Notes under the pieces: model-generated
What the model was told of the DNA's origin: nothing
The model's input: only the letters and a program-made list of their open reading frames with translations
Database searches by the model: none
Program-made: the position numbers and the translations under genes
Origin: Balanoglossus misakiensis
Taxonomy: Eukaryota; Hemichordata
Length of the DNA: 64,000 nucleotides
Assembly: GCA_040954595.2 (NCBI GenBank)
Contig: CM082588.2
Location: 12,462,001-12,526,000, forward strand
Direction: 5' to 3'
Part shown: positions 57,720 through 64,000 of the stretch, piece by piece
Position numbering within the stretch: the stretch's first letter is position 1
How the letters are laid out: each line of letters starts with the position of its first letter

Positions 57720-57842
57720 CAATGAATCCGTGCGAACACAAACCCATGCCGGATGCTGGTACTTGCCAAGCAATCCAGGGATCTTGTACAGGCGTCACAT
57801 GTCAATGTGCTGGCTGCTACCTGGGTTTCACATGTGAAACAC
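57720..57842 (+). CDS. EGF-like exon E1, unit D (open frame, lost donor)
   Basis: 123 bp, open throughout: NPCEHKPMPDAGTCQAIQGS, then VTCQCAGCYLGFTC. Relative to B and C, seven bases are absent (six around CTTAAC and one A in CCGGAATG), which restores the frame. The result reads KPMPD where the other units encode NPCRN in the shifted frame, so C2 is lost. The donor is CACCTGAGT, without GT, as in B. Confidence 0.6.
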
Positions 57843-58078
57843 CTGAGTACAGTACTTTGTCATTTATTAAAAAATCTAAGTGCTGAGGTACATTGTAGTA
57901 ATAATAGCAGGTGTAGTCATTATCATCATCTTCATCATCATCATCTTTAAGTCAGTCATATGATCGGTAATAAAAACAGTAAAATCACCAGTATAAAAAC
58001 ATAACAGAGAAATAATGAACGTGTACTGGTGTTACCATAGGTAAGTGTTGTATAAAACTTTGAATTCCTGTCTTCCAG

Positions 58079-58201
58079 TTCCTAATCCATGCTTCACTAG
58101 TCCTTGTCTCAATGGAGGTACCTGCCAACAACAGGCAAATTCTTGTACTGCCACCATTGGCATGTGCACAGAGTGTTACTAGGGAACCAGGTGTGAGACA
58201 A
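58079..58201 (+). pseudogene. EGF-like exon E2, in-frame TAG, unit D
   Basis: TAG at 58180-58182. Confidence 0.72.
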
Positions 58202-58293
58202 GTAAGTTTGAATCTATAGCAGTTAATAATGATAATTATCATTTTTTTTATGATGATTTAAACTTCACTGATGTTGTACAAACACAAAAATAG

Positions 58294-58294
58294 A

Positions 58295-58330
<36 letters not shown>

Positions 58331-58785
58331 TTATTTGTATAGCGTCAGTATCCACAAAAAATGTGATCAATGACGCTTAAAGCAAAAGTACAATACAACA
58401 AATGGCTAAAAAAACAGATTTAAAAAGTAAAGTTTTAACATTTGATTTAAAAACAGATAAGTCTGGTGCCTGGCGAATGGTGAGTGGAAGATTATTCCAA
58501 AGAATTGGAGCAGCAACAGTAAAAGCACGATCACCATAACTCTTGGTGCGTGATCGAACAAGGCAGAGTTTGAACTGATCAGCTGACCTTAAATTGCGAC
58601 ACGGAACATATAGATTAGTCATGCTAGAAAGATAGATTGGACCAAGTTTATGAATGGATTTAAAAATGAGAACTAACATCTTAAAAACAATACGCTCTGT
58701 AACAGGTAGCCAGTGCAACTGATACAAAATTGAAGTGATGTGACAGGTGATTTTTGAATGAGTAACAATTAGAAAGGGACAGCAG
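58294..58785 (-). mobile_element. Second CR1/L2-type LINE fragment, unit D
   Basis: The longest (AAT)n tail of the three (about 58294-58331). Coding 58377-58785. Confidence 0.78.
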
Positions 58786-58999
58786 CTTAGCTCTATTCCG
58801 TTTCCAAAGTGTTTGTTCTTTTAAACTACCTGTGCATTTTTTTTATTTATTCTGATTATGCTAATATGCTAATTTGTCAGTTTGTCACATCACAATTTTT
58901 GTAGGAAACTCACCCCTGGGAATTTTTTTCAGCCACTTACATACATTCATAATCACATGACATTGATGATCATGGAAAATTTGACCCTTTTCCTTGTAG

Positions 59000-59122
59000 G
59001 ACTCAACCAGTGTCCACCAAATCCGTGCCAGAATGGTGGCTTCTGTCAACCGGCTCGAAATTCCTGCTTTGATCTCACCTGCATATGTACTGGTTGCTAC
59101 AAAGGTGATAGGTGTGAGATAT
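59000..59122 (+). CDS. EGF-like exon E3, unit D (open)
   Basis: Same as B and C. Confidence 0.8.
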
Positions 59123-59676
59123 GTAAGTATACAGCGCAGTCTCTTTTACCTTTTGTCTCTGATGCATTCAAATACTGCATGTTTCCTGAGCATAGGTGTA
59201 GCCATCACCACAGCAGAGCTTGGAGAGTTCTTGACATCGAATGCAAGATTACACTCTTCCCAATCAAAATCACTTTCGTAGCGCATAATGTCTTGATTGT
59301 CTTAGTTCAAGAAACATTATGCGCGACTGGCCAATTTTACTGCCTTTTGTCAACACACATCCACTATGGAAATTCTCACTCCAGGCCAGATAGTGTAAAT
59401 TTGCATATGAGTCTACAGGTATGCTTGAAGTCAAGTCAAGCATTTGCAAGGAACCCTCCTCCAGTACACAGGTCTTTGATTTCATGAAGGGAAGCCCTTG
59501 CCTCACAGTCACTGCCACATGATCTATGGAGGTGTGAACAACTTGATACCAGCCTAATATAAGTTGTAGGCACAATCACTCCACACACCCTTGCCATAAT
59601 TCTGCAAGGTTTTTGCCATATCTGTACTGTAGAATGAGTAGCAATGAATAAAATGGCGTCCTTTCTTAATTTCCAG

Positions 59677-59792
59677 TGCAAAACCCCTGTGATCCCAACC
59701 CATGTATGAATGGCGGATTTTGCCAGCAAACATCGTGCAATTCTATTCATGCCAGTGTGTGAACTCTTACACAGGTGACATCTGTCAAACCA
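59677..59792 (+). pseudogene. EGF-like exon E4, frameshifted, unit D
   Basis: The same missing T as B; TGA at 59760-59762. Confidence 0.68.
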
Positions 59793-61034
59793 TAGACCCT
59801 AGAGAAAGAAGGACGAGCAACTGCGGCAAAGATCAAAGGGTTTGGGGATTATCTGTATGATGATGTTCTTTTGCATATAATTAACACCCAGGACAGTTGG
59901 ACAATGACTTCCTTACTTCGGCACGTGTCGACCCCACCAGTGATGCGAAAACTTGCCACCAAACTGGCACTCCTGCATTTCAGCAGCCACTGCGTTTTTT
60001 TCTAAAATTCTAAAAGTATTACGATGTCTGTGCTAATTATTATGGTTTGGTGTTCGTCTGTCGGTTGAACGGTCATTTCTAGTGCCACAAGCTTCATTTA
60101 AAAATTGTAAACAAATCATCCATGTTTTTTGCATGTCCGACTGGGCACTCATATTTCTTGGTAACGCTAACACTTTTCTTAATAATTTTATGTTTGTGTG
60201 AAGCATTGAAATAAAAAGTGTGGTTTAGGGGCATTTTATTTCGCAGTGCGTGAACAATAAAACAGATTTCACGAAAACAATTTGTAAACAAACTGGGTGG
60301 ATTTTCATGTGTGCGCTATGGCCGCCAGGCAACCCTCGGTACGGTTAGCTCACAACCTTGTGAAATACCCGGACTGTTAGACAAAAGATGCTTGTTTTGG
60401 ACGCTGTCAGACTCAGAGGTGCCAAATTCCTGTTTAACTTGTCCAGATGTGTTCCATAAATGATCGCTGCGTTCAACCACGTTGCACTTTTCTCGTCTTC
60501 TGCGAGATGTTCTAAGGTGTTTGTGACAACTTCACGCAAAACGCGAGACTTTGCGTTAGTTTATACACAGTTTATTTGCAAATTGGATTATTGGGATTTA
60601 CCTGGAAATAATGTATGCAAAAGAACATCATTTCAAGAAAAAACTGGAGTTGCGCGTCCTTCTTTCTCTAGTGTCCATGGTCAAACAAGTGAGTATATAC
60701 TTTCAAGACACCCTGCAAACAAACAAGCAATCTTCATTCCGTAGATCTTTAAGCATATTTATGCATTGTAAATTTTGATGTGAAACTTCAAATTTTATTG
60801 GTCTTGTTGCCAAACTTCTGAAGAAATGAGGATATTGTTTTGAAGGGTATTTTATCAGTAGATAACAAATACCATGGCCCTCCATGCAAATACCCACATG
60901 GTAAATTAAAACTGTTGCAGGTGTATTTGATTTCCACATATGGATTACATGTGGGATAATATTGGGTGCTGGCAGTTTCAGTAAATGAACTGCTCTATTG
61001 CTGAGATAACAATAGGTTGCACTTTTTATTGCAG

Positions 61035-61157
61035 TCCAAGATCCATGCCAGCGAAACAGCTGTCTCAACGGGGCTGTATGTAATGCAGTGGCCAACTCCT
61101 GCACGGCATATACCTGTGCCTGTACTGGTTGCTATGAGGGTAACCGTTGTGAAATAT
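61035..61157 (+). CDS. EGF-like exon E5, unit D (open)
   Basis: Same protein as B. Confidence 0.8.
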
Positions 61158-61993
61158 GTAAGTTTCTGACGTACCGTAAATGACAATCTTTTGGGCACTT
61201 TCTCTTCATAGCAATTGAATTGTGTGGTAACTTCTCATTTCTAAAATTTCCCCAAGAGAAAAGAAAGGAAAAGAAAACAGAAATTTCATTTGTATGTCCG
61301 TGCAATTTAGGATAGGCACGAACTTGTGAGGAAGTGTACGAAGCTGGATGTTTTCATCACTCAAATATACAAGAGTTGCCTCTTGAAGACTAGTGTCTGT
61401 AGAGATAATTGTGCAGGTGAGGTAATCTCTCCTAAGGTGGTGCACACATCTGAGTATTAAGTAAAAGAGACGTCCTTAATTATCCTTACTATTTGGCTTG
61501 AAAAATCAATCTTACTAGGTGTTCTGATTAGAGAGGTGTCCATGAGGTGACTACACCTGTTACTGCCAGTAGTGTTGGACTGGGGCCATCTGTGTCGTAG
61601 GTGTGTCGAATTACTGTTTTATGACACAGCGTGGTATATAAACCCTCATTTTTGGTATTCTCAATGTGATAGATGGACCCATACACCAATAAATGGGGTG
61701 GAAGCATTACTAAGTTTCATCCTTTCAAAATTTGCTGATGTAGGGTCAAAATTGAGTGTGAGGTGCACGTTAAAAAGGAAAGCCTTCTGTATCATGTTGA
61801 TGGCACATTTTTTAATTTTTCAAGATTCTTACAGAAAAATCCTAGCAATAGCATCATTATGTTTTTTTAAATGTACAGGTTTGAAACAAGGAATGAAGAC
61901 ATTGCTCACATATTTAAACGAAATGAACATCACAAGTACATGTACAAGTTTTTGACAAGCAGGTAATTGATACTTTCATTTTTGTTTTGGCAG

Positions 61994-62113
61994 CCATTGA
62001 TCAGTTATACTCTATGCCTTGTCAAAATGGTGGCACATGCGTTGCGCGAGATGGCTGTTTCCTGTTTGACTGTATGTGTACCGAATGCTTCACTGGTGCC
62101 ACATGTACAATGC
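61994..62113 (+). CDS. EGF-like exon E6, unit D (open, lacks C1)
   Basis: Same as C, including its two silent changes. Confidence 0.75.
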
Positions 62114-62408
62114 GTAAGTACAAACCAATATTATTTTATTCAATGCAAAACACTTGTTATGTATTATATAATATAAGTACGGTACACATATTAAAGCCCT
62201 GGTAACTCAAACTTTGGGCTAGCTTAATGTTATCACTATTTTTGTTTTCGGTTGCAACTGTGGTTTCTTGTCACACTCTAAAGGATTTCACAGCATTTGG
62301 TTTTTCAAAACAGCCCTTTGGTTGTTGTCATGTATACATGTACATGACTGTGGAGTGTAGTTTGTAGATTCTGTAATTTTGACAATATCTTGACTGCACA
62401 TCCCACAG

Positions 62409-62531
62409 CTGTCAACCAGTGTCAACCCATCCAGTGTCGGAATGGTGGAAACTGTGTGCTGACGCCCAATTGGTGTACTGAATTCACATGCTCCTGTACA
62501 AGCTGTTACTCCGGCGATTTATGTCAGACAT
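62409..62531 (+). CDS. EGF-like exon E7, unit D (open)
   Basis: Same protein as A and C. Confidence 0.8.
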
Positions 62532-62909
62532 GTGAGTGATTTTAAATTTCAGATGAAGAGGGACATAATAACATAACACATAATCGGCTTGGTTTCTTCC
62601 AACCTGTATCAAACAGTGAATAACGACACAATTTTGGGGAAATTTATTAAGAATGTGTGTGCCATAAAAAGGGATTGTGTTTTTGACCAAACAATAACCT
62701 GCACCGTATGGTACACTAAGACACTATTACACCTGTGTCAAAATTTCATTACGTTTCTTTTGTTGAACATGGAAGAAATTTGTCACAGTGATGTTCTGTT
62801 GACCAACTGAGATTTTTACCACTCAACCCTGACTGCACAAATCTGTTTAAAGTATATGTAGTAAATATTAACTGTACACAATTTATATCACTTTCTCTTC
62901 TGTGCACAG

Positions 62910-63026
62910 ATTTGAATCCGTGTCAGCCCAACCCTTGTCTAAACAGTGGATTCTGCCAGCAAGTGTCCTGCACCGAGTTCAGATGCCAGAGTCCGCGCTG
63001 TTTCATCGGAAGCACGTGCGCTGAAC
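62910..63026 (+). CDS. EGF-like exon E8, unit D (open, C5 replaced)
   Basis: A private replacement, FIGSTC for FIGTTC. Confidence 0.72.
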
Positions 63027-63249
63027 GTAAGCAAACCAGTGTCAGATTTCCCGCACAAAGTAGAAATCGCTGGGCTTTGTCATTGATATTGTCTCAATAA
63101 AGTTGCCTGTGATTGTGCAGCTAACCAAGAGACTTATATGCACTACCGTAGCCATGATGAATATTTTCATTGACTCAAATGCTCATCAGTGTAGATGTTG
63201 CTATTTTTCCAACCGTAAATTGAAACATCAGAAAGTTATGACATCAACT

Positions 63250-63279
63250 ACCCCCACCCCCACCCCACCCCACCCCCAA
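63250..63279. repeat. C-rich CCCCA tract, unit D
   Basis: Long form, like B. Confidence 0.8.
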
Positions 63280-63474
63280 CTAGTAAATATTATAAGATGC
63301 TGTAATTATGATAAAGATGGTAGCACCAAGCTTGGATCAAGTGGTCTTCATTATCCGTCACACATGAACATGATCACATGGATGTGCAATCTTCTGACAG
63401 TCTGCTACAGATTTCACTTCCCACTCAAGTGTGTAAGACCCTAATGTGATACTTTTCATTTCTCTCACCCTTAG

Positions 63475-63597
63475 CGATCAACCAGTGTCTTCTAAACCCA
63501 TGTCTGAATAACGGAGTGTATCAGCCACTTCAAGGCTCCTGCTCAATCTACACCTGCAACTGTCCAACCTGCTACACTGGGCAAACATGTGTTACAT
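63475..63597 (+). CDS. EGF-like exon E9, unit D (open, C3 replaced)
   Basis: Same protein as C. The last exon in the window. Confidence 0.72.
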
Positions 63598-63612
63598 GTA
63601 AGTCACAAGTTT

Positions 63613-64000
63613 TTAGGTCCCATTGGTATGTACCATGGGACCTTATGGGATTGGTTACGTCTGTATGTATGTATGGATGGATGGATGGATGGATGTCTGT
63701 ATGTCCGTCCACATCAAAAATTTGAAAACCGCAGCGCGTATGACCTCGATATTTGGTGTGTAGATGCAGGCAGGGCTGTAGATGGGAGTTTGTTCAAATG
63801 AAGATGTCATTGCCAAAAATATGCAAATTAGCTGGGAAAATGTGAAATTGGTCAAAACTCAAAAACTGGACAACCACTGGTCATATTGATTTGAAAATTG
63901 GTATGCATGTACCTTATATCAACCTCATACAATCCTGTATGTTTTGAGCTAATATTATCGATTTCCTTTTTTTTATGCATTTTTTTGAATTTTTCCATGT
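63613..64000. repeat. Interspersed (GGAT)n and degenerate repeat, unit D (cut by window end)
   Basis: The start of the repeat described at 5070-5935, closest to B in the microsatellite. Confidence 0.55.

Larger units (their letters stand above)
55454..64000 (+). repeat. Tandem cassette unit D (partial, runs off right edge)
   Basis: Contains G0 and E1-E9 and ends inside the E9-E10 intron. Between E1 and E5 it shares variants with B; from the second half of the E5-E6 intron it shares several with C. Confidence 0.9.

Overview
This is animal genomic DNA: short coding exons with GT..AG borders, separated by long AT-rich introns full of transposon debris, with no operons, ribosome-binding sites, rRNA, tRNA or CRISPR seen. 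The exon types (class 1-1 EGF-like and GCC2/GCC3 cysteine-rich exons) and the mobile elements (Gypsy-type gag, CR1/L2-type LINE tails, foldback MITEs, a DIRS-like ORF1) suggest a marine invertebrate. A hemichordate or cephalochordate is my guess; the species cannot be fixed from the sequence.

Layout. Positions 1-1156 are unique left flank: the 5' part of a minus-strand retroelement ORF with two CCAAT boxes upstream. From 1157 to the window end lies a tandem array of one large plus-strand cassette: unit A 1157-16420 (15.3 kb, internally deleted), unit B 16421-35561 (19.1 kb), unit C 35562-55453 (19.9 kb) and unit D 55454-64000 (cut by the window end). A full cassette carries, in order, one GCC2/GCC3-type exon (called G0 here), eleven EGF-like exons (E1-E11), a possible extra exon (T), and five more GCC2/GCC3-type exons (G1-G5). 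G5 of one unit leads into G0 of the next, so the array reads as one very long EGF plus GCC2/GCC3 extracellular protein gene, or its remains. Nearly all introns are phase 1, so any exon can be skipped without changing the frame.

State of the genes. All GCC2/GCC3 exons carry frameshifts or stops, mostly identical between units, so that damage predates the amplification. Most EGF exons stay open: E3, E5, E6, E7, E8 and E9 in every unit that has them, E11 only in A, E4 only in C, E1 only in D. Several open ones have lost one canonical cysteine. The EGF modules share an eight-cysteine pattern, with one extra cysteine between C3 and C4 and one three residues after C5. No signal peptide, transmembrane segment, promoter or 3' end of this plus-strand gene is visible.

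Introns. The intron before G0 holds a foldback element with repeated AAGTCGG motifs and, in B-D, a nested 350-bp MITE. The E2-E3 and E11-G1 introns hold antisense LINE 3' fragments. The E10-E11 intron holds an antisense truncated Gypsy-type element. Unit C alone has a 795-bp TTAA-flanked element, and unit A alone has two extra foldbacks. Unit-specific indels and a mosaic pattern of shared variants point to unequal exchange or gene conversion. False duplication of diverged haplotypes during assembly is the main alternative to a real array.
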